In this document: one piece after another, positions 9,084-17,421 of the stretch | How the letters are laid out: every line of letters begins with the position of its first letter | How positions within the stretch are numbered: position 1 is the first letter of the stretch | Assembly: GCA_046348585.1 (NCBI GenBank) | Contig: JAXMDZ010000002.1 | Coordinates: forward strand, 1-64,000 | Direction of reading: 5' to 3' | From: JADZAI01 sp046348585 | GTDB taxonomy: Bacteria; Pseudomonadota; Alphaproteobacteria; Micropepsales; Micropepsaceae | DNA: 64,000 nt | Program-made: the position numbers and the translations under genes | The notes under the pieces: generated by a model | What the model was told of the DNA's origin: nothing | Databases searched by the model: none | The model's input: only the letters and a program-made list of their open reading frames with translations

Positions 9084-10661
9084 GTGTTCCGCAAGACGCT
9101 CGTCGCGCTCGCCGCGGCCGCGGCGCTGGTCCTTTCGGCCGGCGCCGTCACGCTCCATCGCGGCAACCAGAACGATCCGGATACGCTCGATCCGCACAAG
9201 GCGTCGGGCAGCTGGGAGAGCAACATCCTCGGCGATCTCTTCCTCGGCCTGACGACCGAGGACATCAACGCCGATCCGATGCCGGGCGCGGCGGAAAGCT
9301 GGACCGTTTCCGACGACGGCCTGGTGTGGACGTTCAAGATGCGCGCCGGGGCCGTGTGGTCGGACGGAACGCCGGTGACGGCGCAGGACTTCGAATATTC
9401 CTTCCGCCGCCAGCTCGATCCGGCGACGGCCTCGCAATACGCCTCGATGCTCTACGACATCGTCAACGCCGAGCCGGTGAACGCCGGCACGATGCCGCTC
9501 GAGGCGCTGGGCGTGAAGGCGCTGGACGATGCGACGCTGGAAATCCGCCTGACCCATCCGGCGACCTATCTGCCGCAATTGCTGATGCACCAGATCACCT
9601 ATCCGGTGCCGCGCCATGTGGTGGAGCAATACGGCGACGACTGGGTGAGCCCCGAACACTATGTTTCGAACGGCCCGTTCAAGCTGGTCTCGTTCCGCCC
9701 CAACGACAGCGTCGTGCTCGCCAGGAACGAACGCTTCTACGACGCCGCCAACGTGAAGCTGGACGAGGTGATCTTCTATCCGACCGACGACGGCGAGGCG
9801 GCGCTGAAGCGCTTCCGCATCGGCGAACTCGATCTCAATGTCGGCTTCCCCTCGGCCCAGATCGACCAATTGAAGCGCAACATGGCGGCCGAGCTGCGCG
9901 TCGCGACCGTCGTCAACGTCCGCTACATCGTCATGAACACGCTGCGCCCGCCCTTCGACGACATCAGGGTGCGGCAGGCGATCGGACTCGCCATCGACCG
10001 CGAGGTCATCGCCAAACAGATCCTCAGGGCCGGCGAGGTCGCCGCCTATTCCATCGTGCCGCCCGGCACCGCGGGCTACACGAACGGGCCGCGCCTGTCC
10101 TTCGCCGACCGGCCGATGGCCGAGCGGATCGCCGAGGCCAAGCGCCTGCTCGCCGAGGCGGGCCACGGGCCGGACAATCCGATCTCGTTCCGCTTCAACT
10201 ATATCGGCGATGCCGACTCGCGCCGCATGGCCGCGGCGCTGCAAGGCATGTGGGCGGCCGTCGGCCTCAAGGTGGAACTCGTCGTCAGCGAGAAGAAGGT
10301 CCACTACAACACGGTGCGCGCTCAGGACTACGACGTCGCCGAGGCCAACTGGTTCGCCGATTTCAACGACGCCAAGAACTTCCTGTTCCTCGCCCAGCCT
10401 TCGGCCGGGGACATGAACATGTCGCGCTATGCCAACCAGGACTACGAGAACCTGGTGCGCGCCTCGGACCAGGAGCGCGACCCGGCCAAGCGGATGGCGA
10501 TCATGCAGCAGGCCGAGGCGATGATGCTGGAGGAAGCGCCGCTGACCCCGGTGTTCTATGGCGTCAGCCGCAATCTGGTGCACACCTGGGTCACGGGCTG
10601 GGCGGACAATCTGCTGAACGTCCACCGCTCGCGCTTCATGACGATAGAGGGCCGCCCCTGA
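9084..10661 (+). CDS. Peptide ABC transporter substrate-binding protein 3 (OppA-like)
   Basis: This third tandem family 5 peptide-binding protein has 525 residues. The frame is open far upstream, but the protein most likely begins at the GTG at 9084, where a signal peptide starts (FRKTLVALAAAAALVLSAG). A GAGG ribosome-site core lies immediately upstream around the previous stop codon. The mature part begins LHRGNQNDPDTLDPHKASG and carries WTFKMRAGAVWSDGTP and VRQAIGLAIDREVI. It is closer to binding protein 1 than to protein 2 in several blocks, for example LPQLLMH followed by YPVP. It has no C-terminal anchor. The stop codon sits in the loop of a strong hairpin that probably ends the transcript. 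Confidence 0.9.
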   Translation: MFRKTLVALAAAAALVLSAGAVTLHRGNQNDPDTLDPHKASGSWESNILGDLFLGLTTEDINADPMPGAAESWTVSDDGLVWTFKMRAGAVWSDGTPVTAQDFEYSFRRQLDPATASQYASMLYDIVNAEPVNAGTMPLEALGVKALDDATLEIRLTHPATYLPQLLMHQITYPVPRHVVEQYGDDWVSPEHYVSNGPFKLVSFRPNDSVVLARNERFYDAANVKLDEVIFYPTDDGEAALKRFRIGELDLNVGFPSAQIDQLKRNMAAELRVATVVNVRYIVMNTLRPPFDDIRVRQAIGLAIDREVIAKQILRAGEVAAYSIVPPGTAGYTNGPRLSFADRPMAERIAEAKRLLAEAGHGPDNPISFRFNYIGDADSRRMAAALQGMWAAVGLKVELVVSEKKVHYNTVRAQDYDVAEANWFADFNDAKNFLFLAQPSAGDMNMSRYANQDYENLVRASDQERDPAKRMAIMQQAEAMMLEEAPLTPVFYGVSRNLVHTWVTGWADNLLNVHRSRFMTIEGRP

Positions 10662-10672
10662 CCGGGGCGGCC
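10650..10672 (+). terminator. Strong GC hairpin enclosing the stop codon of binding protein 3
   Basis: GGCCGCCCC (10650-10658) pairs perfectly with GGGGCGGCC (10664-10672). The five-base loop begins with the TGA stop codon. There is no T tract after it, so it is not a classical intrinsic terminator. It could stabilise the 3' end of the peptide-uptake transcript or act with Rho. Confidence 0.42.
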
Positions 10673-10684
10673 TGACGCCGCCGC

Positions 10685-10978
10685 TCAGTCCTCGCCGCGG
10701 CGGCGGCGCAGTTCGTCTTCCATCAGTTCGACGATGCGGTCCGAGCCGGCGCGGATGTCGAGCAGCGTGAAGATGAGGCCGGTGCCCACCACCGCCAGCA
10801 GGCAGCCCACCACGAAGCCGCCGAGCGCCCCCTGCCAGGGCAGCGCCATCACGCCGCCGGCGTGGATTTCGCCCAGCGTCGCCGCGTTCCAGCCGAACCA
10901 TGTGGCGTAGGCGATGATGGCGACGAAGAAGAACCAGGCGAAGGCTTCGAACGCGCCGACGATCAGATTGCGGATCAT
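10685..10978 (-). CDS. Small two-helix membrane protein, function unknown
   Basis: This 97-residue protein has two predicted membrane helices: AFEAFAWFFFVAIIAYATWFG near the N-terminus and GALGGFVVGCLLAVVGTGLIF in the second half. A charged cytoplasmic tail ends it (ELMEDELRRRRGED). The ATG at 10978 follows GGGAG at good spacing; an in-frame GTG at 10993 would add five residues and looks less likely. It sits 42 bases downstream of the TldE stop codon on the same strand and could be the last gene of that operon. No family is recognised with confidence. The tail could serve protein-protein contacts. Confidence 0.68.
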   Translation of the reverse strand: MIRNLIVGAFEAFAWFFFVAIIAYATWFGWNAATLGEIHAGGVMALPWQGALGGFVVGCLLAVVGTGLIFTLLDIRAGSDRIVELMEDELRRRRGED

Positions 10979-11020
10979 GTCTCGATCTCCCACGGCGCGC
11001 TCCGCGCCCCGGCGACGAGG

Positions 11021-12343
11021 TTACAGCGTGAAGCGCAGTCCCGCCAGAAGGGCGCCCGGCAGGCGGACGCTGTCGAGCGTGCGGCCCTCATAGGTGCCGG
11101 GGTCGAGCCAGAGCGCCCGCTCGGCGGTCAGCGCCTCCAGCTCGCTGCCCAGCATCCGGTAGATCGTGTCGTCGAAGCGCATGACGTTCAGCGGCGCGAC
11201 GATCTCGCCGTTCTCCACCCAGAAGCTGGCGAAGCGGGTCATGCCGGTCAGCCGCCCGCTGCTGCGGTCGGAGAAGTTGAGATACCAGAGGTTCGAGACA
11301 TAGACGCCGGTGCCGAGCGCCTTGAGCACATCCGCCTCGGGCAATTCGCCCGCCGCCATGTCGAGCGAGGCCGGCACCTCGGCGCGCGAGGCGCCGTTGG
11401 TCGCAACGCCGTATTCGGCCGCCGAGCGCGGCGAGACGAGGCAGTCGCGATAGACGCCGCGTTCGATCAGGTTCACCGCGTCGGGCTTCAGGAAGCCCTC
11501 GCGCTGGAACGCGGGCGCGGCCCCGAGCGCCGTCGCCTCGGTCAGCGTCACGCGCTCGTTCAGCCGCGCGCCGCCCTCGATCATGCGCAGGAAGATCGTC
11601 GCGCGCGTGCGGTGCGCCGCCAGGCCGAAGCCGCCCCAGGAGAGCATGCCGAGGATCTCGCCGAGCGCGGCCGGCGTCAGATAGGCGCGCACCTCGCCAG
11701 GCGGAATGGTCATCGGCGGCCGCGCCAGCGCCGGCACGCGCGAGGCCGCGTCCTCCGCCGTGCGGGCGAAGGCGGCGGCGTCCCAGTCGAAGCCGGCATG
11801 GCTCGTCTTCACGGCCTTGTCGCCGCCGGCATAGAAGCTCCAGTCGGCGTTGAAGCTGTGCGACTCGTCCCAGTTGAACTGGCCGCGCGCATTGGCGAAC
11901 CCGGTCCAGACCGGGCCGCTGGCGAAAAAGCCGACGAGGTCGCGTCCCCTGCCCGCCGTCAGCACGGCTTCGAGGATCCCGGCCGGGCTCGGCATCGCGC
12001 CGCCCATGCGGCGCTCGGAATTGCGCGGCGTCTCGTTGACCAGCAGATACGGGTCTTCCGGCGAGGCGGCGATCGCGGCGCGCAGCTCCTCCATCGCCCG
12101 GGCGATGCGCGCCGCGTCGTCATGCGCGCGGCCGGAGAGCGTCAGCATCTCCTCGGCCTGGCGGCGGCCGTCGATCAGCGTCAGCGCCAGCTCGATCTCG
12201 TGGACGTGGCCGCCCTGGCGCACGGCGCTCTTGTTGAAGCGGACGAAGGTGGAATCCTCGGCGCGGTAGTTGGCGAGGAAGTCCTCGCCGCCTTTCAGGG
12301 CGGCGGCGATGTCGCGGGTGACGGCTTCGAAGTGTTCGCGCAT
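11021..12343 (-). CDS. TldE/PmbA-family metalloprotease subunit
   Basis: This 440-residue cytoplasmic protein belongs to the TldD/PmbA family. In characterised pairs TldE partners TldD in a heteromeric protease that degrades unfolded peptides, and in some species the pair matures peptide natural products or helps clear antitoxin. It lacks the HExxxH zinc motif that its upstream neighbour has, which is usual for the TldE subunit. Family blocks include SFYAGGDKAVKTSHAGFDWD and NLWYLNFSDRSSGRLTGMTR. It begins four bases after the TldD stop codon, so the two are made together. No natural-product precursor gene is visible nearby. Confidence 0.85.
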   Translation of the reverse strand: MREHFEAVTRDIAAALKGGEDFLANYRAEDSTFVRFNKSAVRQGGHVHEIELALTLIDGRRQAEEMLTLSGRAHDDAARIARAMEELRAAIAASPEDPYLLVNETPRNSERRMGGAMPSPAGILEAVLTAGRGRDLVGFFASGPVWTGFANARGQFNWDESHSFNADWSFYAGGDKAVKTSHAGFDWDAAAFARTAEDAASRVPALARPPMTIPPGEVRAYLTPAALGEILGMLSWGGFGLAAHRTRATIFLRMIEGGARLNERVTLTEATALGAAPAFQREGFLKPDAVNLIERGVYRDCLVSPRSAAEYGVATNGASRAEVPASLDMAAGELPEADVLKALGTGVYVSNLWYLNFSDRSSGRLTGMTRFASFWVENGEIVAPLNVMRFDDTIYRMLGSELEALTAERALWLDPGTYEGRTLDSVRLPGALLAGLRFTL

Positions 12344-12347
12344 GGGA

Positions 12348-13778
12348 TCAGGCTCCGCCGAAGACGTCGATCTGGGCGAACAGGCAGGCGGGCGTCGCGT
12401 GGCCGACCTTCACCGCCTGGTTGGGTTCGCCCTTGCCGCAATAAGGCGTGCCGGCGATCTCCCAGGTCTCGGGGCCGCCGACGCCTTTGAGCGAACGCCA
12501 GAAGGCCGACGAGATGCCGCGATAGTTCGGGTTGCGCAGCACGCGGCCGAGCCGGCCGTCCTTGATCTCGCGGGCGTATTCGCATCCGAACTGGAACTTG
12601 TTGCGGCTGTCGTCGATCGACCAGGAGCGGTTGGTCTCCATGTAGACGCCGCGCTCCACCTGGGCGACGAGGCCGGCGAGCGAGCCTTCGCCGGGCTCCA
12701 GGTTGATGTTGCCCATGCGGTCGATGGGCGGGCGGTTCCAGGAGCAGGCGCGCTCGTTGGCGACGCCCGCGAGGCCGGCGCGCGCCTGGCTGGTCGCGCC
12801 GCCGAGCGGGCGCTCCAGGATGCCGTCGCGGATCAGGTATTCGCGCTCCGCCCGCGCCCCGCCGTCGTCATAGGCGTAGGAGGCGATCTCGCCGCCGACG
12901 CCGGGATCGAAGGTGACGTTGAGCAACGGCGAGCCGTAGCGATACGTGCCGAACATGTCGGGCGTGACGAAGCTCGTGCCGGCGTAGTTGCGCTCGTCGC
13001 CGAGAATGCGGTCGAGTTCGAGCGGGTGGCCGATCGACTCGTGCACCTGCAGCACCATCTGATCGGGCGCGAGCACCGCGTCCATCGTGCCCACCGGGCA
13101 ATTGGGCGCTTCGAGCAGGGCGATCGCCTCGCGCGCCACGCGCTCGGGCGCGGTCTCGAAGCCGAGCTGCTCCAGCACCTCGGCCCCGCCCGCCCGCATC
13201 GCGTTTTCGCCGAAGGTGCGGCGCTGGCTCTCGCCCTGGGCGCTCGCCGCCGCCCACAGCGCCGGCTGGAGATAGTGGAAGCGCTGTGCGATCCGCCCGC
13301 CGCCGGCCTCCAGCAGCACCTGCTCCTTGTCGATGGTCCAGACCGCCGCGCCCCAGTCGGAGATGCGCTCGTCGATCCGCAGCCGCCGTGAGGCGTCCGC
13401 CAGGCGGTCGATGCGCTCGCCGAGCGGCAGCTCCGCCCAGGGACGCAGATGCGGTCCGGCATAGAACGCCTCGCCCTCAAGCGGCGCGGGGCCGGGAAAG
13501 CCCGGCACCATGCGCCCGGCCGACAGCGCCGCCATCTCCACGGCGCGGGCGCAGGCGGCGGCGAGGCCGCGTTCGGCGAGATCGCTGGTCGCCGCATAGC
13601 CGAGGCCGCCGGCGTGACGCACCGTCACCATGGCCCCGAAACTCTCCGACGCGCGGCGCGGGACCGGGGCGTCACGCTCGACGCTCAGCCGCTCCTCGCG
13701 TCTGCGTTCGATTCGCAGGGTGCACTGGTCCACGGCCGGCGCGACTCGCCCGAAGCGGCGCTCGATTTCCTCGAACAT
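12348..13778 (-). CDS. tldD: TldD-family zinc metalloprotease subunit
   Basis: This is the catalytic partner of the TldD/TldE protease, 476 residues. The zinc-binding HExxxH motif is VHESIGHPLELDR, with His246, Glu247 and His251. The conserved Cys ligand region near the C-terminus is GTPYCGKGEP. The ATG at 13778 (MFEEIERRFG) is preceded by a G-rich ribosome site. The frame remains open to 13904, but that extension has no family character. The gene is divergent from the TonB-dependent receptor across a 432-base region that contains an inverted repeat. Together with the TldE gene it forms a two-gene operon, perhaps with the small membrane protein as a third member. Confidence 0.87.
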   Translation of the reverse strand: MFEEIERRFGRVAPAVDQCTLRIERRREERLSVERDAPVPRRASESFGAMVTVRHAGGLGYAATSDLAERGLAAACARAVEMAALSAGRMVPGFPGPAPLEGEAFYAGPHLRPWAELPLGERIDRLADASRRLRIDERISDWGAAVWTIDKEQVLLEAGGGRIAQRFHYLQPALWAAASAQGESQRRTFGENAMRAGGAEVLEQLGFETAPERVAREAIALLEAPNCPVGTMDAVLAPDQMVLQVHESIGHPLELDRILGDERNYAGTSFVTPDMFGTYRYGSPLLNVTFDPGVGGEIASYAYDDGGARAEREYLIRDGILERPLGGATSQARAGLAGVANERACSWNRPPIDRMGNINLEPGEGSLAGLVAQVERGVYMETNRSWSIDDSRNKFQFGCEYAREIKDGRLGRVLRNPNYRGISSAFWRSLKGVGGPETWEIAGTPYCGKGEPNQAVKVGHATPACLFAQIDVFGGA

Positions 13779-14210
13779 GAGCCAAATCCCCCGTTGCCCC
13801 GCGGGCGCGAGCGGGCGGAACGGACCGTGACCTTCGCGCCGATTTCCGTTGTGCGGTAGCGAATCGACTCCTGCCAGAAAGCCCGGAAAGCCGTTCTGGC
13901 ACAAGGTGTTAACAAGATCTTACCGGGCGGCATCCAAAGTGTGCGTGAAAGCACTGCACAAATGCCACAGTCGCCCGCGAAGGCGTCGCTAAAGCGTCAA
14001 ATTGTTTGACCCCCCGGAGGCCGCTCAATAGCCTCGCGGTTAACGGCAAAGTGAGCCGGATGCCGCTTTTTTGAAGAGGGGCGTCCGGGTCTTGCCGATC
14101 GCTGGATGGTTCTGGGGCTGACCAGGTCTTCCGGCTGCTCACTGGAGGCCGGCGCCAAGTCCGGCTCCATCCGGAGAGATCATTTGAACCTTTTCTTCTG
14201 GGGGTACTCT
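13779..14210. other. Divergent intergenic region between tldD and the TonB-dependent receptor
   Basis: This 432-base region carries no convincing gene. It is noticeably less GC-rich than its neighbours around 13900-14070. It holds an eight-base inverted repeat (13872-13901), a looser one (TGTGC at 13940 with GCACA at 13956) and a TTGACC at 14006-14011 that could be part of a plus-strand promoter, although no good -10 box follows. Promoters for both flanking genes are expected here. Confidence 0.6.
13872..13901. promoter_or_regulatory. Inverted repeat, candidate operator
   Basis: TGCCAGAA (13872-13879) and TTCTGGCA (13894-13901) are exact reverse complements separated by 14 bases. The centre-to-centre distance is 22 bases, about two helical turns, which suits a dimeric regulator. 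It lies 94 bases upstream of the tldD start and about 310 bases upstream of the receptor start. Alternatively it forms a hairpin in a leader RNA. Confidence 0.4.
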
Positions 14211-17200
14211 GTGTCCACATCACTACTCGAACGGTCTCTGAAGGTCGCCTTGCTGGCCAGCGCCAGCGCCGCGATCCTTTCGAGCCAGGCGCTCGCGCAA
14301 GACGCTCCGGCCCCTGCCCCGACTCCCGCCGAGACGGTGGGCGAGGAGGAAGTCGTCGTCACCGGTTCGCGCATCCAGCGCCGCGACTTCGTCGCCACCA
14401 GCCCGATCGCGACCGTGACGGGCGAGCAGGCCGTCCAGAACGCGGACATCACGCTCGACACCTACCTGAACACGCTGCCGCAGGCGAACCCGGCGGGCAC
14501 CTCGACCTCGAACAACCCCGGCAACGGCGGTCAGTCGAACATAAACCTGCGCGGTCTCGGCTCGAACCGTAACCTCGTGCTGGTCGACGGACGCCGTCCG
14601 ATGGTGTCGGGCACCGACCAGACGGTCGACCTCAACACCATCCCGGCCGCGCTGATCGAGCGCATCGAAGTCATCACCGGCGGCGCCGGCGCGACCTACG
14701 GCGCCGACGCGCTCGCGGGCGTCGTCAACATCATCCTGAAGAAGGATTTCGAGGGGATCGACTTCCGCTCGAACTACACCAACACGTCGAACTGGGACGG
14801 CGAGGAATACTCGTTCTCCGGCGTGGTCGGCGGCAATTTCGCCGACGGCAAGGGCAACGCGGTCATCTCGCTCGACCGCTCGTACCGCGAAGCGCTGACG
14901 AAGGGCCAGCGCGAGTTCGCCCGCTACGCGACCTCGACCACCGGCACCAACCCGACCGGCGGCTTCATCCACCAGTCGACCAACCCGATTCCGCAGGCCT
15001 CCGTCGACGCGCTGTTCGCGCAGGCGTCCTACGGTTCGGTCGCGGCCGGCGGCGCGCTCAACAACCTGCTCGGCTTCAACACCGACGGTTCGCTGTTCTC
15101 GCGCGGTATCTTCAACAGCCCGATCGACGTCCAGAACTTCCGCTACGCGGTCAACTCGCCGGCGGCCCCGAATATCCGCTTCTTCCCCGACTTCTACTCG
15201 TACAACTTCGACGAAGTGAACCTGCTGGTTCTGCCGTTCGAGCGTAAGAGCCTGGCGGGCAAGGCGAACTACGAGATCGCGCCGGGCATCGACGTCTGGA
15301 CGCAGCTGACCTGGACCGAGAACAAGGTCGCCGCGGGCGCGCTCGCCCCGACGCCGATCTCGCCCACGGTCTATGCCCCCGGCACGGCGCCGAGCGGCCT
15401 GTTCGCGACCTCTTCGCTGGTCGTCGCGGGCGGCAACAACCGCGCCAGCGGCCTGATCGTCCCGGTCACCAACCCGTTCATCCCGGCCGACCTGGCGACG
15501 CTGCTCGCCGCGCGCGTCGGCGACAACCCGCGTCTCGCCGGTTCGGGCGCCACGGAAGCCTTCGCCATCAACTGGCGTTCGCTGCCGCTGGGCCTGCGCC
15601 AGTCGAACACGGAACAGACCGTCGTCCAGTACATGGTCGGCATCGACGCCGAGCTGGGCGCGGGCTGGAGCGCCCATGCCTATGCCTCTGAAGGCACGAC
15701 CGAGATCGACACGCTCTCGACGGGCAATTTCGACATCACCCGCGGCCTCCAGCTTCTGGCGGCGGCCGATGGCGGCGCCAGCATCTGCGCCGGCGGCTTC
15801 AATCCGTTCGGCATCAACGGTCTGTCGCAGGAGTGCATCGATTACCTGCAGGTCGACGCGAGCACGAGCACCGAGTTCACGCAGCAGATCTTCCAGGCCT
15901 ACGCGACCGGTCCGATCGCCACGCTGGAAGCCGGCGACGTGGAACTGGTGATCGGCGGCGAGCACCGCTACTTCGAGTACAACTTCAACCCCGGCGGCCT
16001 GAATTCGCCGGTGGCCGGCTTCAACACCGCGAACGCCGCGGCGGGCACCAACAGCTTCACGGACTTCTTCTCCGAGTTGCTGATCCCCGTCGTCGCCGAT
16101 GCGGAATGGGCCAAGCGCTTCGAGATCAGCCTCGGCTACCGCTACTCGGAGAGCCAGTTCATCGACGAAGAGAACGGCATCACCGGCGACACCCGCTCGG
16201 ACAGCGCCTACAAGGCCGACATCCTGTGGGAGATCAACGACATCGCTCTGGTGCGCGCGTCGTACCAGCGCGCCGTCCGCGCGCCGAACTTCAACGAACT
16301 GTTCTCGGGCGGCAGCTCGTTCCCGCAGTTCTTCGACCCCTGCTCGCTGGGCACCAACGCCCGCAACACGGGCGGCGCGGCGTTCGACGCGCTCTGCATC
16401 GCGACGGGCGTGGCCAACTACGCCTCGTTCGTCGCCTCGCCGGGCGGCCAGTTCCCGCTATCGACCTCGGGCAACACCGATCTCGACCCCGAGACCGCGG
16501 ACACCTGGACCCTTGGCGTCGCGCTCAGCTCGCCGTGGGAAGACGATCCGATCTTCGGCAACGCCCGGATGTCGATCGACTACTACAACATCAAGATCGA
16601 GGACGTTATCGCGACCCCCGACCCGAACCTGTTCGTGGCGGAGTGCTATAACTACTTCGGCACCAACCCGACCTTCGACCCGAACACCCTCGCCTGCTTG
16701 GCGGTGGCCGAAAGCCGGGCCGGCGGCGGCGGTCAGCTGCTGGGCCAGCTCGCGAACCCGCTCGATCCGGACGGCAACTTCGCGGGCGTGAACCAGGGCT
16801 ACGTCAAGACCTCGGGCATCGACGTCCAGTACCAGATGGGCTTCGACCTCGAAGCGCTCGGCGCCGGCGCCGACAGCGGTTCGATCGCGCTCAACATCCT
16901 GCTGAACTACCTGATCTCCTACGAGGTCCAGGAACGTCCCGGCATCCCGGCGATCGAGTATGCCGGCACCGTGTCGTATTTCGGCCAGGGTCTGGGCTCG
17001 AGCTTCCCCGAGTTCAAGGTCACGACGAACATCGCCTACACGATCGGCGACTTCACGTTCGACACCCGCATCCGCTACATCGATGCGATGTCGAACCGCG
17101 CCGGCGCCCAGTTCGAGGGCGAGTCGTTCGGCGGCGTGCCCGCGACCTACTACATCGACCTGGCGGCCGAGTATCAGCTGCTGGAGAACGTGGGCCTGCG

Positions 17201-17330
17201 CATCGGCGTGAACAACGTCACCGATCAGGATCCGCGGACCTACTCGCCGAACGTCCAGTCCGGCACGGATCCGTCGACCTACGACATCTACGGCCGCCGC
17301 TACTTCGCGCAGACCAAGATCCGCTTCTGA
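14211..17330 (+). CDS. TonB-dependent outer-membrane receptor
   Basis: This large outer-membrane receptor (about 1,039 residues) imports a scarce substrate with energy from TonB/ExbBD. I place the start at the GTG at 14211, after GGGGG, because it begins a clean signal peptide (MSTSLLERSLKVALLASASA, cleavage after SSQALAQ). The frame is open to 14106. The plug domain is recognisable: VVTGSRIQRRDFVATSPI, then INLRGLGSNRNLVLVDGRRP and IERIEVITGGAGATYGADA. A beta barrel follows, ending in the C-terminal phenylalanine typical of outer-membrane proteins (AQTKIRF). The substrate cannot be named: there is no siderophore, vitamin or sugar gene beside it. Its use of Asn- and Ser-rich loops fits the family. 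It is transcribed alone, with a strong terminator after it. Confidence 0.92.
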   Translation: MSTSLLERSLKVALLASASAAILSSQALAQDAPAPAPTPAETVGEEEVVVTGSRIQRRDFVATSPIATVTGEQAVQNADITLDTYLNTLPQANPAGTSTSNNPGNGGQSNINLRGLGSNRNLVLVDGRRPMVSGTDQTVDLNTIPAALIERIEVITGGAGATYGADALAGVVNIILKKDFEGIDFRSNYTNTSNWDGEEYSFSGVVGGNFADGKGNAVISLDRSYREALTKGQREFARYATSTTGTNPTGGFIHQSTNPIPQASVDALFAQASYGSVAAGGALNNLLGFNTDGSLFSRGIFNSPIDVQNFRYAVNSPAAPNIRFFPDFYSYNFDEVNLLVLPFERKSLAGKANYEIAPGIDVWTQLTWTENKVAAGALAPTPISPTVYAPGTAPSGLFATSSLVVAGGNNRASGLIVPVTNPFIPADLATLLAARVGDNPRLAGSGATEAFAINWRSLPLGLRQSNTEQTVVQYMVGIDAELGAGWSAHAYASEGTTEIDTLSTGNFDITRGLQLLAAADGGASICAGGFNPFGINGLSQECIDYLQVDASTSTEFTQQIFQAYATGPIATLEAGDVELVIGGEHRYFEYNFNPGGLNSPVAGFNTANAAAGTNSFTDFFSELLIPVVADAEWAKRFEISLGYRYSESQFIDEENGITGDTRSDSAYKADILWEINDIALVRASYQRAVRAPNFNELFSGGSSFPQFFDPCSLGTNARNTGGAAFDALCIATGVANYASFVASPGGQFPLSTSGNTDLDPETADTWTLGVALSSPWEDDPIFGNARMSIDYYNIKIEDVIATPDPNLFVAECYNYFGTNPTFDPNTLACLAVAESRAGGGGQLLGQLANPLDPDGNFAGVNQGYVKTSGIDVQYQMGFDLEALGAGADSGSIALNILLNYLISYEVQERPGIPAIEYAGTVSYFGQGLGSSFPEFKVTTNIAYTIGDFTFDTRIRYIDAMSNRAGAQFEGESFGGVPATYYIDLAAEYQLLENVGLRIGVNNVTDQDPRTYSPNVQSGTDPSTYDIYGRRYFAQTKIRF

Positions 17331-17359
17331 TCTTAGCGCGATACGCGACCAAGGTTTGA

Positions 17360-17392
17360 GAAGGGCGGCGCCAAGCGCCGCCCTTCTTCTTT
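17360..17392 (+). terminator. Intrinsic terminator after the TonB-dependent receptor
   Basis: GAAGGGCGGCGC (17360-17371) and GCGCCGCCCTTC (17375-17386) form a perfect 12-base-pair stem with a three-base loop, followed by TTCTTT. This is the clearest Rho-independent terminator in the window. It isolates the receptor from the next gene, which begins 30 bases further on. Confidence 0.85.
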
Positions 17393-17421
17393 GCGCAAAG
17401 GGCTTCTGCTATCGAAGCCCC

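Noticed and set aside
11021..13778. The TldD/TldE pair considered as part of a modified-peptide biosynthesis cluster
   Set aside because: No precursor peptide, transporter or modification enzyme is nearby. TldD/TldE is a common housekeeping pair.
13779..14210. A start for the TonB-dependent receptor at 14106
   Set aside because: The extra 35 residues are not a signal peptide and lack a ribosome site. The GTG at 14211 begins a proper signal sequence.
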